Part shown: piece by piece, positions 46,286 through 55,493 of the stretch
How the letters are laid out: each line of letters starts with the position of its first letter
Numbering within the stretch: the stretch's first letter is position 1
Notes under the pieces: generated by a model
Told to the model about the DNA's origin: nothing
Database searches by the model: none
The model's input: only the letters and a program-made list of their open reading frames with translations
Program-made: the position numbers and the translations under genes
NCBI GenBank assembly: GCA_029261395.1
Contig: JAJDBJ010000030.1
Location: 1 to 64,000 of the forward strand
Source of the DNA: Nitrospinaceae bacterium
GTDB taxonomy: Bacteria; Nitrospinota; Nitrospinia; Nitrospinales; Nitrospinaceae
Length of the DNA stretch: 64,000 bases
Reading direction: 5' to 3'

Positions 46286-47086
46286 TCACAATGGGGGTGG
46301 TGTCATGAGACTCAGGTACCAGTCGACAATGGAGTTGCCGAAAAAAATTGATATCAGGGTGGCCAGTGCCAGAAACGGACCGAAGGGAATTCGGCTTAAA
46401 AAGTTGAGTTTTTGAACGCCCATGCCGATCCCGCCGAAAATACCACCCGCCAGCGCTCCGATGAAAATGATGAACAGTACCTGCACCCAACCCATCAACG
46501 CACCCGCCGCCGCGATGTATTTGATGTCGCCGCCACCCATACCCATTTGCCCCCGCAGTCGGAAATAACCTTCCGCCAGTATCCAGAAAAAGCCTCCGCC
46601 GAGTGCCAGTCCAAGCACCGAGTCCAGCCATCCATTCAGATAACTCCCCGCCGCCAGACCGAAAATAATTCCGGGGAGGGTGATGATGTCGGGGATGATC
46701 TGGTGTTCGATGTCGATCATGGTGATGATGACCAGCGTCGGTACGACGATGGCGAAGATCAGGCACTCCCACGTGAAACCGAACCGGTAGAATACCGCCG
46801 CCATGAGCAGTCCGGTGACCAGCTCAATGGCCGGATAGATGGGAGAAATCTTCACCTTGCAACTGCGGCACTGACCCTTGAGAAGCAGGTAGCTCAGTAT
46901 CGGAATATTGTCAGTCGCATGGATGGGAGTATTGCATTTGGGGCAGTGCGATGCCGGGAATGCAATCGATTCTTTTTTTGGAAGACGCGAGATACAGACG
47001 TTGGCGAAACTGCCGACCATCAGGCCGAAGATGAATCCTATGAGCGTGAATGTCCAGGGAGGGAGGTTTGAGATGTTTTCAATCAT
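46286..47086 (-). CDS. pilD: Type 4 prepilin peptidase / N-methyltransferase
   Basis: A 266-residue PilD-family protein that cleaves and N-methylates type IV prepilins and pseudopilins. The N-terminal methyltransferase part has two CxxC pairs (CPKC, CRSC). Catalytic aspartates are in MIDIEHQIIPD and GMGGGDIK. About seven helices are predicted. No pilin gene is close. No ribosome site is visible before the ATG. Confidence 0.93.
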   Translation of the reverse strand: MIENISNLPPWTFTLIGFIFGLMVGSFANVCISRLPKKESIAFPASHCPKCNTPIHATDNIPILSYLLLKGQCRSCKVKISPIYPAIELVTGLLMAAVFYRFGFTWECLIFAIVVPTLVIITMIDIEHQIIPDIITLPGIIFGLAAGSYLNGWLDSVLGLALGGGFFWILAEGYFRLRGQMGMGGGDIKYIAAAGALMGWVQVLFIIFIGALAGGIFGGIGMGVQKLNFLSRIPFGPFLALATLISIFFGNSIVDWYLSLMTPPPL

Positions 47087-47156
47087 ATATTTATTGTAAG
47101 GGGGAAACCTGTACTTTCAAAACACGGAATTGAGTTTTTTATGGGAAGGGCAGGGG

Positions 47157-47609
47157 TTAATCCAGGATTTTGTAGATGATGTCGAGGCTAAAGCCTTTGC
47201 GTTGCAGGAGGCCGACGAGGCGGTTTTTTATTTTGTCGGCGGGGAGGTCTTGCATCGACGGTAATTTTTTTTCAACAACAGCGCGGGCGAGATCGATTTC
47301 TTGAACGGTTTCGAACAGCGTGTCCAGTGTTTCGTCGATGAGGTCTTTAGAGATGCCCTTGCCGATCAATTCCTGACGCAGGCGGTATTTGCCAAATTGT
47401 TTGTTCTCCGCGCGGGTGCGGGCCCAATGTTCGGCGAACCGGCGGTCGTCCAGATAGTTCGCTTCCTGAAAGTAGCGAAGTGTTTCCTGAACGACCGCTT
47501 CTTCAAATCCCTTTTTCTTGAGATGATCCGCTGTTTCGCGAACACTGCGGTCCCGGTGCGAAAGGTACCGGTAGGTGAGAGTTCGCGCCTTTTCAAAATC
47601 CTCGGACAT
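47157..47609 (-). CDS. recX: Regulatory protein RecX
   Basis: A 150-residue RecX, which binds RecA filaments and tempers their activity. Tandem three-helix repeats are visible (RDRSVRETADHLKKKGF, YLDDRRFAEHWARTRAENK, YRLRQELIGKGISKDLIDE). It starts 8 bases after recA, the usual recA-recX order, with its ribosome site inside the end of recA. Confidence 0.92.
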   Translation of the reverse strand: MSEDFEKARTLTYRYLSHRDRSVRETADHLKKKGFEEAVVQETLRYFQEANYLDDRRFAEHWARTRAENKQFGKYRLRQELIGKGISKDLIDETLDTLFETVQEIDLARAVVEKKLPSMQDLPADKIKNRLVGLLQRKGFSLDIIYKILD

Positions 47610-47617
47610 GGCGTCGG

Positions 47618-48718
47618 TCAGGACGCTTCAGCCTTGGCGGGTTTTTTACCTTTGGCAGTAGTTTTCTCTTCCTCTCCCCCCATATCGATGTGAGGTGCGG
47701 GGAGGTCCAGTTTGTCGCGTAACCGTGTTTCGATTTCGCTCCGGATATCCACGTTATCGTTCAGGAAGTTGCGGGAATTTTCCCGGCCCTGGCCCATGCG
47801 GGTTTCGCCGTAGGAAAACCAGGTTCCGCTTTTATTGATGATTTCGTGATTGACCGCCAAGTCCAGCAGGTCGCCGGTTTTGGAAATCCCCTTGCCGTAC
47901 AGTATGTCGAACTCGCAATCGCGGAACGGCGGCGCCAGCTTGTTCTTGACCACCTTGACGCGGGTGCGGTTACCGATTACCTGATCACCGTCCTTGAGCG
48001 CGGAGATACGCCGAATGTCCATGCGCACCGACGAATAAAATTTCAGCGCGTTGCCGCCGGTGGTGGTTTCCGGCGTGCCGAACATGACACCGATCTTCAT
48101 ACGGATCTGGTTGATGAAAATAAGCGAGGTGTTGGATTTGTTGATGATCCCGGTCAGCTTGCGCATGGCCTGGGACATAAGCCGTGCCTGCAGGCCCATA
48201 TGCGAGTCGCCCATGTCGCCGTCGAGTTCCGCCTTGGGCACCATGGCCGCGACCGAATCGATGACAATCACATCAACCGCACCACTGCGCACCAGCACTT
48301 CGGCGATCTCTAGTGTCTGCTCGCCGGTGTCGGGCTGGGAGAGCAGGAGGTCGTCGAGGTTCACACCCAGGCTTTGGGCGTATTTCGGGTCCAGCGCGTG
48401 TTCGACGTCGATAAAGGCCGCCACTCCGCCGGCTTTTTGTGCCTCGGCGATGATGTGAAGCGTCAGGCTGGTTTTGCCGGAAGCCTCTGGCCCGTAGATT
48501 TCGATGATTCTGCCACGGGGAACGCCGCCGATGCCCAGAGCGCTATCGAGTGAAATGGAACCGGTGGAAATAACGGGGACTTTCTGAACCCCCGCCTGGC
48601 CCAGCTTCATGATCGCCCCTTTACCGAATTGCTTTTCGATTTGCGAAAAGGCGAGATCCAGCGCTTTGTCTCGTTCGTTGTTTCCCGCCGCTTTATTCCG
48701 TTCGTCTTTTACTGCCAT
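47618..48718 (-). CDS. recA: Recombinase RecA
   Basis: A 366-residue RecA, the strand-exchange protein and SOS co-protease. Walker A (GPEASGKT), Walker B region ([15 protein letters not shown]), loop 1 ([22 protein letters not shown]) and loop 2 ([19 protein letters not shown]) are intact; the C-terminus is Lys/Glu-rich. GGAG lies before the ATG. It follows thpR by 47 bases; no clear LexA box was found there, so an SOS promoter could lie further upstream. Confidence 0.96.
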   Translation of the reverse strand: MAVKDERNKAAGNNERDKALDLAFSQIEKQFGKGAIMKLGQAGVQKVPVISTGSISLDSALGIGGVPRGRIIEIYGPEASGKTSLTLHIIAEAQKAGGVAAFIDVEHALDPKYAQSLGVNLDDLLLSQPDTGEQTLEIAEVLVRSGAVDVIVIDSVAAMVPKAELDGDMGDSHMGLQARLMSQAMRKLTGIINKSNTSLIFINQIRMKIGVMFGTPETTTGGNALKFYSSVRMDIRRISALKDGDQVIGNRTRVKVVKNKLAPPFRDCEFDILYGKGISKTGDLLDLAVNHEIINKSGTWFSYGETRMGQGRENSRNFLNDNVDIRSEIETRLRDKLDLPAPHIDMGGEEEKTTAKGKKPAKAEAS

Positions 48719-48765
48719 GATTCACGTCTCCATTCTGAATATAGACCCGGTTTCCATCCTTCAGG

Positions 48766-49341
48766 TCAGGGATTCAGTTTAAAGTTCGCCAATACGGTAT
48801 AGATGGAGCCCTTGGGCGTCAATTGGCTTTCGTATAAATGGATTTCACCCACATCAAACGGGTGAGGGTCGATGCCTTCCTGATTCACAGCATCCAACTC
48901 GTCTTGCAATTCTTTGTTCCCCTTGGGGGATTTTATCCTCGCCAGCGTCAGGTGCGGCGCAAACGGCCGCGGGTCCATGGGGAATCCCATGCTTTCCAGA
49001 GCCTTTTCGATGGCAGACTGGAGCGTTTGCAACGCTCCCTCGTCATCCTTCAGCCCGATCCATAAAATGCGTGGATTTTTGGTGTTCGGAAATACCCCGA
49101 CTGAGCCTGAAGATAGCCGGAACGTCGTAAACGACGCCAGGATCTCGGTTAATTTATTTTGAATACCGGAGATTCGGTCGGGATCGGTTTCTCCCAGAAA
49201 CTTCAAGGTGAGGTGAATGTTTCCGGGCTTGACCCAGGACGCACGCAATCCCAGGGATTTGAATCGACTTTGGATACGGATGATCGTATCGAGTACAGCC
49301 GGTGGAACGTCTATGGCGATGAAAGTTCTCAAAGCCGACAC
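48766..49341 (-). CDS. thpR: RNA 2',3'-cyclic phosphodiesterase (2'-5' RNA ligase family)
   Basis: A 191-residue ThpR protein of the 2H phosphoesterase family. The two HxTL motifs (HLTLKFLG near residue 45 and HLTLARIK near 130) form the active site that opens 2',3'-cyclic phosphates. It starts MSALRTFIAIDVP, as is typical. It precedes recA and recX, an arrangement common in this part of the bacterial tree (often with cinA). Confidence 0.92.
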   Translation of the reverse strand: MSALRTFIAIDVPPAVLDTIIRIQSRFKSLGLRASWVKPGNIHLTLKFLGETDPDRISGIQNKLTEILASFTTFRLSSGSVGVFPNTKNPRILWIGLKDDEGALQTLQSAIEKALESMGFPMDPRPFAPHLTLARIKSPKGNKELQDELDAVNQEGIDPHPFDVGEIHLYESQLTPKGSIYTVLANFKLNP

Positions 49342-49493
49342 AGTTTACAAATCGCCCCATAGGTTGTCAAACGCTAATCACCGCCCGTTTCTTGAGGTCG
49401 GGTGCTCATCAGAAAACGCATTGAATTTATGTGCGGTACTGGGGGTAACTCAAAGGCTTCGAGGAGCGGGAAAGACGGAATTTGGGGCGTTGT

Positions 49494-50585
49494 CTAAGCC
49501 CGGGGTTCCATGTTTTTGAAGATGTCCTTGTCGGCGAGATGGAGGGTCGAGGTGGGAAAGGCGACCTCGGCTCCTTCATCTTCGATAATGTTTATGACTT
49601 TCAGCAGAACGTCCTGCTTGACGGCATGAAACTCCACCCAGTTGGTGGTTATAGTGAATGTGTAAATGAAGATATCCAGAGAGGAGGGGGCGAATGTGGT
49701 GAAGTTGACGATCAACTTCATGTTGTGGTCAATGTCTGGATGGTTCGCAATCATGTCCTTGATTTTACCGACAATCGTTTCCATTTTTCCAGCGTCATCG
49801 TAACGAATACCAACCGTTTCCTTGATGCGCCGATTGAGCATGCGCGACGGATTCTCCACCGCGATGGTGGTGAACGTGGAGTTGGGGACATAGAGGGGAC
49901 GTTTATCGAAGGTGCGGATGGAAGTGAGGCGCCACCCGATTTTTTCTACTGTACCTTCGATATCGCGGTCCGGCGAACGAATCCAGTCGCCCACAGTGAA
50001 AGGTCGATCGAGATATATTGTCAGCCCGCCAAAGAAGTTGGCCAGTAAGTCTTTGGCGGCAAACCCCACTGCCATGCCACCGATACCGCCGAAAGCCACC
50101 ACGCCGGAAATACTGAAACCCAGAGTTTGCAGAACCACCAGAGCCGCCGTGATAACCACGGAAACTTTTAACAGTTTGGCGATGGCGTCGACCGTGGTCG
50201 GATCGACTTCCTTTTCTCCTGCAACCAATCTTCGCTCGCCGTGTCGGATCAGGCGTACCAGAAACCAGGCGATGGCACCGATGATCACCGTATCCCGGAA
50301 AGGTCCGACTACTTTGAAGATCACCGCGCCGGTGGCTTCCCGGATGATTTCCGTCGCCAGGTAAATACCCGATGCCCAGATGATCAGAGAGATCGGTTTT
50401 TTGACCGAATCGATGATGGCATCGTCCCATAACCTCTGGGTCTTCTCCGCTTTCAGATGCAAGCGGTTCAAAATTTTTCTCTGGGCAAAATCCAGGACCA
50501 GAGAAGCGAAAACGACCAGGAAAGCTTGCAGAATATAACTATTCATCTGGCTAACGAGTTGTGTGAGGTCTTCCCAATTCATCAT
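49494..50585 (-). CDS. Mechanosensitive channel, MscS family
   Basis: A 363-residue MscS-type channel that opens under membrane tension to save cells from osmotic shock. The pore-helix region GGIGGMAVGFAAKDLLANFFGG and the following beta domain (RPFTVGDWIRSPDRDIEGTVEKIGWRLTSIRT) are typical. There are four or so helices, more than the three of E. coli MscS. It is a single gene on the minus strand. Confidence 0.92.
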   Translation of the reverse strand: MMNWEDLTQLVSQMNSYILQAFLVVFASLVLDFAQRKILNRLHLKAEKTQRLWDDAIIDSVKKPISLIIWASGIYLATEIIREATGAVIFKVVGPFRDTVIIGAIAWFLVRLIRHGERRLVAGEKEVDPTTVDAIAKLLKVSVVITAALVVLQTLGFSISGVVAFGGIGGMAVGFAAKDLLANFFGGLTIYLDRPFTVGDWIRSPDRDIEGTVEKIGWRLTSIRTFDKRPLYVPNSTFTTIAVENPSRMLNRRIKETVGIRYDDAGKMETIVGKIKDMIANHPDIDHNMKLIVNFTTFAPSSLDIFIYTFTITTNWVEFHAVKQDVLLKVINIIEDEGAEVAFPTSTLHLADKDIFKNMEPRA

Positions 50586-50742
50586 TGATCAAAGGTGTGT
50601 TAGGGGTTATGAAGTCTCCCAAACAGTCCGGGAGAGGGTCATTGTAGCAACAGGAGCGGCCTTTGGAGAATAAAAATATTGAGGGGGGACGGCCGAAAGA
50701 GATTTTGAGCGAATTACGGGATCAGAAGGTGCGGAGCGGGTG

Positions 50743-51021
50743 TCAAAACCGTTTGTGATTCTGTATCTCAAACGTGTCGTTTTTGGGCCGTGGTTTTGCG
50801 CTTCCGCTATTTCTCAGCTGTTTTTGGGCGGATTTCCGCCTATTTCCCCAGGATTCTATTAGAGGGTGCCGGTAACTCTGGAAGAAATATTTGACCATTT
50901 GACGCTTCAAAATGTCTTTGAATACCTGCGGCGTGATTTTTCCTGAAACCAGACGCTTTTTCAAAATCCGGAGCGCTGTGGGATCCAGGTGATTTCTGAG
51001 TTCTCCGTTTATCAGATCCAT
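50743..51021 (-). CDS. Small basic protein of unknown function
   Basis: A 92-residue basic protein, with helical N-terminal half (LDPTALRILKKRLVSGKITPQVFKDILKRQM) and a disordered Lys/Arg/Asn-rich tail. AGGTGGG lies 7 bases before the ATG, which supports the start. I recognise no family. It stands alone. Confidence 0.5.
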   Translation of the reverse strand: MDLINGELRNHLDPTALRILKKRLVSGKITPQVFKDILKRQMVKYFFQSYRHPLIESWGNRRKSAQKQLRNSGSAKPRPKNDTFEIQNHKRF

Positions 51022-51130
51022 GCAAGCCCACCTTTTTATTCAAATTGGAATTAAATTGGTTTCAAAAAATAAAAGCAATCTTCGTGCCAATGCGCTAAAT
51101 TAATGAATAGCAGGAGTTTGCTTTAAACAG

Positions 51131-51958
51131 GTGTCAAATTATTCGGACTTTTGGGGGATCGTGTTGGGAAAATTGACGTGGATCTATTATGGACTGGCAT
51201 TTTTTGCCGGGTTGATTTCTGCCTGTTCGCAGGAGGCTCGAGAACCGGTGGAGGTCGGGACCGCTCAGGTAGAACTGCGGAGTGATCTCGTACTCCCTGA
51301 AGGGCCGAGTGCATCCACTGCATTGTCGGCTGAGGAGACACCGGGGCAACCCGGTCAATCTGCGAGCTCCATACCGGTCGCTCAACGCATTGCTTTGTCG
51401 GAGTTGGGAAGCTATTCGCGGGATCGCGCTTACAGTGACGTCAAACGTTATGAGCTTCTGCCTGTTTTGCTGACGGATTCCAAAACCCGGAGCCGTTCTG
51501 CAAAGGGGGGTAACACCCACGCGGACTCGTGGACACTTGCCGATAAACATTGGGTGCGGGCGGGAAAAGGATTTGGCGTTGCCACGGAGGGGATGGCTCC
51601 TACCGGAACCGTTCATCTCAATGAGGCCCCGTATTATTTTCCAACCGTTGCCTTAAAACCCTATTCCAAAGTGTCGGAGCATCTGGAGCCGATGTCCGGG
51701 CCGTTCAAAAGCGGCAAACCCCTAGTCTTTCACAGCAAGGCCACCGGGTTTGCTCATGAACTACCGGCAGAAGCAACGCACACCGGGCACTCCCCAGACT
51801 CTGAAACCCGTCTGGAGCTCTCACCGATTCCGGAAACGCGGGTTTACTTTTCCTCGCAACCCAAAACCAAAGTAACCCTGGCTCCCGCCAAACACCGTTT
51901 GGACCTGATGAATGGCAATGAAAACCTCAACCGCCACCGCTTCGACACGCTCCCCTGA
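51131..51958 (+). CDS. Putative lipoprotein of unknown function
   Basis: A 275-residue protein with a hydrophobic N-terminal segment ending in LISAC at about residue 32, a likely lipobox. The rest is low in recognisable structure. The C-terminal 50 residues contain a short repeat of polar turns (ETRLELSPIP, ETRVYFSSQP, KTKVTLAPA) that looks like beta-strand repeats. Start choice is unsure: GTG at 51131 has poor support, while GTG at 51161 has a GGGGG run just before it. The frame is long and open with sensible codon use, so I accept it as a gene. Confidence 0.5.
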   Translation: MSNYSDFWGIVLGKLTWIYYGLAFFAGLISACSQEAREPVEVGTAQVELRSDLVLPEGPSASTALSAEETPGQPGQSASSIPVAQRIALSELGSYSRDRAYSDVKRYELLPVLLTDSKTRSRSAKGGNTHADSWTLADKHWVRAGKGFGVATEGMAPTGTVHLNEAPYYFPTVALKPYSKVSEHLEPMSGPFKSGKPLVFHSKATGFAHELPAEATHTGHSPDSETRLELSPIPETRVYFSSQPKTKVTLAPAKHRLDLMNGNENLNRHRFDTLP

Positions 51959-52302
51959 CCCGCGTGACGCCCGGCGAAGCGTAAATCCCGCATTGCACTC
52001 CACGATCATCGGTGGCTGTTAATGGTCGGCCAAATAAGAGAGGGTTACCTTCTCATTCGCGCCACCAAAAATAAAGTAACCAAAACGCGATAAGAAGAAT
52101 CCAGAGGAGTATACGTCGGGGAAGAGGGGAGTGTTGTTTATTATTCATTTCAGAAGATGAGAAAACCCAGATTCTTCGTCACTGCGTTCCTCAGAATGAC
52201 AATCTAAAGGCTATATTTGTCATCCTGAACGAAGTGAAGGATCCAGGTTTTTCTTTTTATTTATTCTGTATTCTGGTCTATTTCACCTTTAGTTTCGGCT
52301 GG
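51959..52302. other. Intergenic region with repeat copy C
   Basis: No gene is supported in these 344 bases. It holds repeat family 1 copy C and otherwise nothing that I can name. Confidence 0.5.
52169..52244. repeat. Palindromic intergenic repeat, family 1, copy C
   Basis: AGATTCTTCGTCACTGCG...CTCAGAATGACA and TTGTCATCCTGAACGAAG...GAAGGATCC are inverted arms with a short centre, as in copies A and B. Confidence 0.78.
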
Positions 52303-53343
52303 TCAAGGACTCTTCGCACAACGAAAACCAAAACTATTGTTCTTCACTTCGGGATTGAAGAAACTGCGGTTGAAGGTAGGTGCGCTGAGTCCGCATCCGT
52401 ACGACAGACAATCAAACCACGATCCGCCTTTCAGCACGCGCTTGTCTTTGCCGTACTCCGGTTTTGGGATGGTGTTGCCGGGATGCGGCAGGTAGTAGGC
52501 GTCCACCCATTCCCACACGTTCCCCGACATATCGTATAAGCCGTAGACGCTTCGTCCGTCGGGGTACGATCCTATCGGCTCCGTTCCCGTGGAATGTTTG
52601 TACGGGTTGTTGGATTTGTCCAGCGACCAGACGTTGCCCCACGGATAGATACTGCCGTCTTCTCCGCGCGCGGCTTTTTCCCACTCCTCTTCATTGGGCA
52701 GGCGCTTGCCGGTCCATTGGCAGTAGTCGTTCGCGTCGAACCAACTGACATAAGTGACCGGATGGTTTTCCTTGTCCTTGGGAATATTACCCTGGGTCCA
52801 GTGATGCGGCGGATTGCGTTTCGTGGCGTCCACAAATTTTTTGTAATCGCGGTTGGTGACTTCATAAAGATCAATGTAAAATGCGCCGGTCTGGTTGATG
52901 TGTTCCGGCGACTCGTCGTCCCAGCGTTCGTTGGACCCCATGATGAACTCCCCGGCTTCGATAAAAACCATTTTGGGGATTTTCGGAGTCTTCTTCGACT
53001 TTTGGGGTTTGGGAGAGGCGACCTTTTGTCCGGCAAGCGTTGGAGGCCGTGGCGACAGCAAACGGGAGTTCGGCTGTTGACTTTCGGTAAACAGAAACGG
53101 GTCCGGGGTCTTGAAAGGGGTCAGGGTTTTCAGCGGCAACCCTCCCTGGTGGCAGGAGGTGCATTCGGCCTTTTGGGTTTTATCAGCGCGGGCCTGCTCT
53201 ATATTTTCCGGCAAATGGCAGGCGGTTTGACACGTCGCGTTCCGGTGAAGCGGGTCCTGTAAGTGCTCAAACGCGGCTACCGGCTTGGCAAACGCCATCG
53301 CGAACAGCACACAACCCCAGGCTAAATAATAGTAATTGCGCAT
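52303..53343 (-). CDS. Exported fusion of c-heme motifs and a SUMF1/FGE-type domain
   Basis: A 346-residue protein with a signal peptide (about 1-24). Next come two c-type heme motifs, C38-x3-C42-H43 and C61-x2-C64-H65. After a Pro/Lys-rich linker, a formylglycine-generating-enzyme-sulfatase domain runs from about residue 125 ([13 protein letters not shown]) to the end, with the typical [49 protein letters not shown] and LKGGSW segments. Cys312 and Cys317 ([12 protein letters not shown]) keep the C-x4-C spacing of true FGE copper ligands. So it may be a periplasmic redox or modifying enzyme; many SUMF1 domains are not catalytic. It is divergent from lipM. Confidence 0.85.
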   Translation of the reverse strand: MRNYYYLAWGCVLFAMAFAKPVAAFEHLQDPLHRNATCQTACHLPENIEQARADKTQKAECTSCHQGGLPLKTLTPFKTPDPFLFTESQQPNSRLLSPRPPTLAGQKVASPKPQKSKKTPKIPKMVFIEAGEFIMGSNERWDDESPEHINQTGAFYIDLYEVTNRDYKKFVDATKRNPPHHWTQGNIPKDKENHPVTYVSWFDANDYCQWTGKRLPNEEEWEKAARGEDGSIYPWGNVWSLDKSNNPYKHSTGTEPIGSYPDGRSVYGLYDMSGNVWEWVDAYYLPHPGNTIPKPEYGKDKRVLKGGSWFDCLSYGCGLSAPTFNRSFFNPEVKNNSFGFRCAKSP

Positions 53344-53368
53344 TCTTTTGAAATTCCCTCTGATTTAG

Positions 53369-53396
53369 TTGACAATAGAACGCCACCGGATATCTA
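53369..53396 (+). promoter_or_regulatory. Candidate promoter of the lipM-like gene
   Basis: A perfect TTGACA (53369-53374) and TATCTA (53391-53396) are 16 bases apart. A hairpin (GACGGG...CCCGTC, 53398-53418) follows at once. Confidence 0.45.
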
Positions 53397-53485
53397 TGAC
53401 GGGGTAAATTTTCCCGTCGGCTATGAAAAAAGTTTATAGAATGGACCGGGTGGAGTCAAAAGCTAAATTTCAATAAAGGAAAAGC

Positions 53486-54232
53486 ATGGTTCATAACGAG
53501 TGGCGTTGGATCTCCGACGGAAGGCAGACGGCGGAGGAGAATATGGCTATCGACTCCGCGCTGTTGGCGGATTGCGAGCAGGGCCGGATTCCCCCGACCG
53601 TGCGGTTGTACGGCTGGTCGGAACCTGCCATCACTATCGGATATTCGCAAAACGCCGAAATGGAACTGGACCTTGAACGGTGCCGGGAGTTGGGGATTGC
53701 CATTGTCCGGCGGCCGACCGGCGGACGTGCTCTGTTGCACGCTCATGAATTGGCCTATGCGGTGGTGGCTCCGGTGTCGCTTCCGCCGTTCAATCAGGGA
53801 CTGAAAGCCACCTTCCAAGCCGTCAGCGAGGCGTTGCTATCCGGCCTGCAGGGGTTGGGGATTCAGGGTGATCTCAATACCAGTAAACAACGGTCGGCCC
53901 CCGGAATGACGCGCTCCCCAGCCTGTTTTGCTTCGCTCAACCATTGCGAAATCACCGTCGACGGCAAAAAACTGATAGGAAGCGCCCAGAAACGAACCTC
54001 GAAGTCGTTTTTACAGCACGGGTCCCTGATCATCGAATCCGATCACGCGTTGTTCACGTCTGTGTTAAAATTCAAGAGTGAAAACGAGAGAGTGGCACTG
54101 CAAGAACGTTTGATGCATTCCACCACTACGTTGAATCAGATCTGTGACCGTCAATTATCTTTTGAAGAAATCAGCGCCGCCTTGCAAGAGGGATTTCGAA
54201 AAACGTGGGACGGCGTCTATCTAAATATTTGA
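53486..54232 (+). CDS. Lipoate-protein ligase A/octanoyltransferase LipM-like
   Basis: A 248-residue member of the biotin/lipoate ligase fold. RRPTGGRALLHAHELAYAV is the lipoyl-binding motif. SPACFASLNHCEITVDGKKLIGSAQKR has a Cys at the place of the LipM catalytic Cys, so an octanoyl transferase role is more likely than true lipoate ligation. It would supply lipoyl groups to 2-oxoacid dehydrogenases or GcvH. AAAGGAAAA precedes the ATG. Its TGA overlaps the next ATG (TGATG). Confidence 0.85.
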   Translation: MVHNEWRWISDGRQTAEENMAIDSALLADCEQGRIPPTVRLYGWSEPAITIGYSQNAEMELDLERCRELGIAIVRRPTGGRALLHAHELAYAVVAPVSLPPFNQGLKATFQAVSEALLSGLQGLGIQGDLNTSKQRSAPGMTRSPACFASLNHCEITVDGKKLIGSAQKRTSKSFLQHGSLIIESDHALFTSVLKFKSENERVALQERLMHSTTTLNQICDRQLSFEEISAALQEGFRKTWDGVYLNI

Positions 54233-55476
54233 TGAAACCCATAACACAATTAGTTTTCAAGTTTTCGGCGCTGGTGTGTTTGCTGGCGCTTTTTTGCGTG
54301 GCCTGCGGTAAAGGCTCTATGTTTAGTGAAGACCCCAAACTTCAACAATACAAGGACCGCACACGAGCCTACCTGCCGGATTTGAAACCCGGCATATTGA
54401 AAGCCCAACTGGCGTACGTCAATCGGGATGATTATCCGGATCTGGTTCTGCTTCGAACCGGTGATCGGGGGCAACCGGTGATCCGGGTATGGCAGAACAA
54501 GGGAGGTAAAAAGTTTGTTCCTGTCAAACGAGTGGCATGGGAAGGTCAGCCCTCCGATCAGATTTTGTTCATGGTTTTACAGGATGTGGATCACGACCGG
54601 GTGCAGGATCTGGTGCTGGTGGGCCGGTTCAGCGATGGGTTGGCGGCCCAATTTTTGTTCAACAACGGCAAAGGTTATTTTTATACGAAAAAGGAAATCC
54701 CCTTTCCCTACGTGAACCCGGGGATGGACCGGGTTGATATGAGGGATATCGATGAGGACGGCCACGTCGATTTGCTGTTTACCGGACAACGGGTTCTGAA
54801 CGACCAGGGAAAACTCCACAAGTACCAGACTCAATTTATGATCAACAACGGTAAAGGGCAGTTTCGCGATGTCACGCAGTTGTTGATGCCGCCGTTGAAG
54901 CCGGGAATCGTGGGTACTTCCTTCGCCGATTATGACGGCGACAAGACCCTGGATATTTTTCTGATCAACGGCGAGGGGCAAAATGCCTTGTTGCTCAACA
55001 ACGGACTGGGACAGTTTCAAGACCGCACCTCGGAACTGCTCCCCGCCATCCGGGACCAGAGTGCCCATGCCGATTGGGCCGACTTCGATCAGGATGGTGA
55101 CAACGATTTGCTGGTGGTCAACCGGGAGGCATTGTCGTCGGGAGAAACCAGTTATTTTCTGGTCAATCACGGCAGAGGATATTTCAAGAAGGCCGAGTTC
55201 AAGGCGTCGCCCAAGTTTGCTTTTCAGGCGGTGTACTTGCTGGACGCCAACGGCAGTGAGTTTCCCGATATTCTTTTGTTGAGTGACAATGGAATTCATT
55301 ATTTGAGAGGGCTGGGCAAATGGCGGTTCTGGAAAGAATCCCGCCGTCGACTTCCCTTCAATGACAAATTTCACGCGTTAACCTTCGCCGACATCAATAA
55401 GGACTCCTTTCTGGATATTTTCGGATACGCCAAAAGAGAAGGGCGCGGCGTACTGTGGATCAATACCTTCGAATAA
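54232..55476 (+). CDS. FG-GAP/VCBS repeat protein, exported
   Basis: A 414-residue protein with an N-terminal signal (LVCLLALFCVACG); the Cys could be lipidated, but Cys at -3 is unusual. It then has about five FG-GAP/VCBS-type blades with Ca-binding loops: DVDHDRVQDL, DIDEDGHVDL, DYDGDKTLDI, DFDQDGDNDL and DINKDSFLDI. A beta-propeller at the cell surface or in the periplasm is likely. Its start overlaps the lipM-like stop, so the two are coupled. I chose 54232, not the upstream GTG at 54205, because of the signal peptide. Confidence 0.82.
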   Translation: MKPITQLVFKFSALVCLLALFCVACGKGSMFSEDPKLQQYKDRTRAYLPDLKPGILKAQLAYVNRDDYPDLVLLRTGDRGQPVIRVWQNKGGKKFVPVKRVAWEGQPSDQILFMVLQDVDHDRVQDLVLVGRFSDGLAAQFLFNNGKGYFYTKKEIPFPYVNPGMDRVDMRDIDEDGHVDLLFTGQRVLNDQGKLHKYQTQFMINNGKGQFRDVTQLLMPPLKPGIVGTSFADYDGDKTLDIFLINGEGQNALLLNNGLGQFQDRTSELLPAIRDQSAHADWADFDQDGDNDLLVVNREALSSGETSYFLVNHGRGYFKKAEFKASPKFAFQAVYLLDANGSEFPDILLLSDNGIHYLRGLGKWRFWKESRRRLPFNDKFHALTFADINKDSFLDIFGYAKREGRGVLWINTFE

Positions 55477-55493
55477 AGTAATAGGGGATAAAT

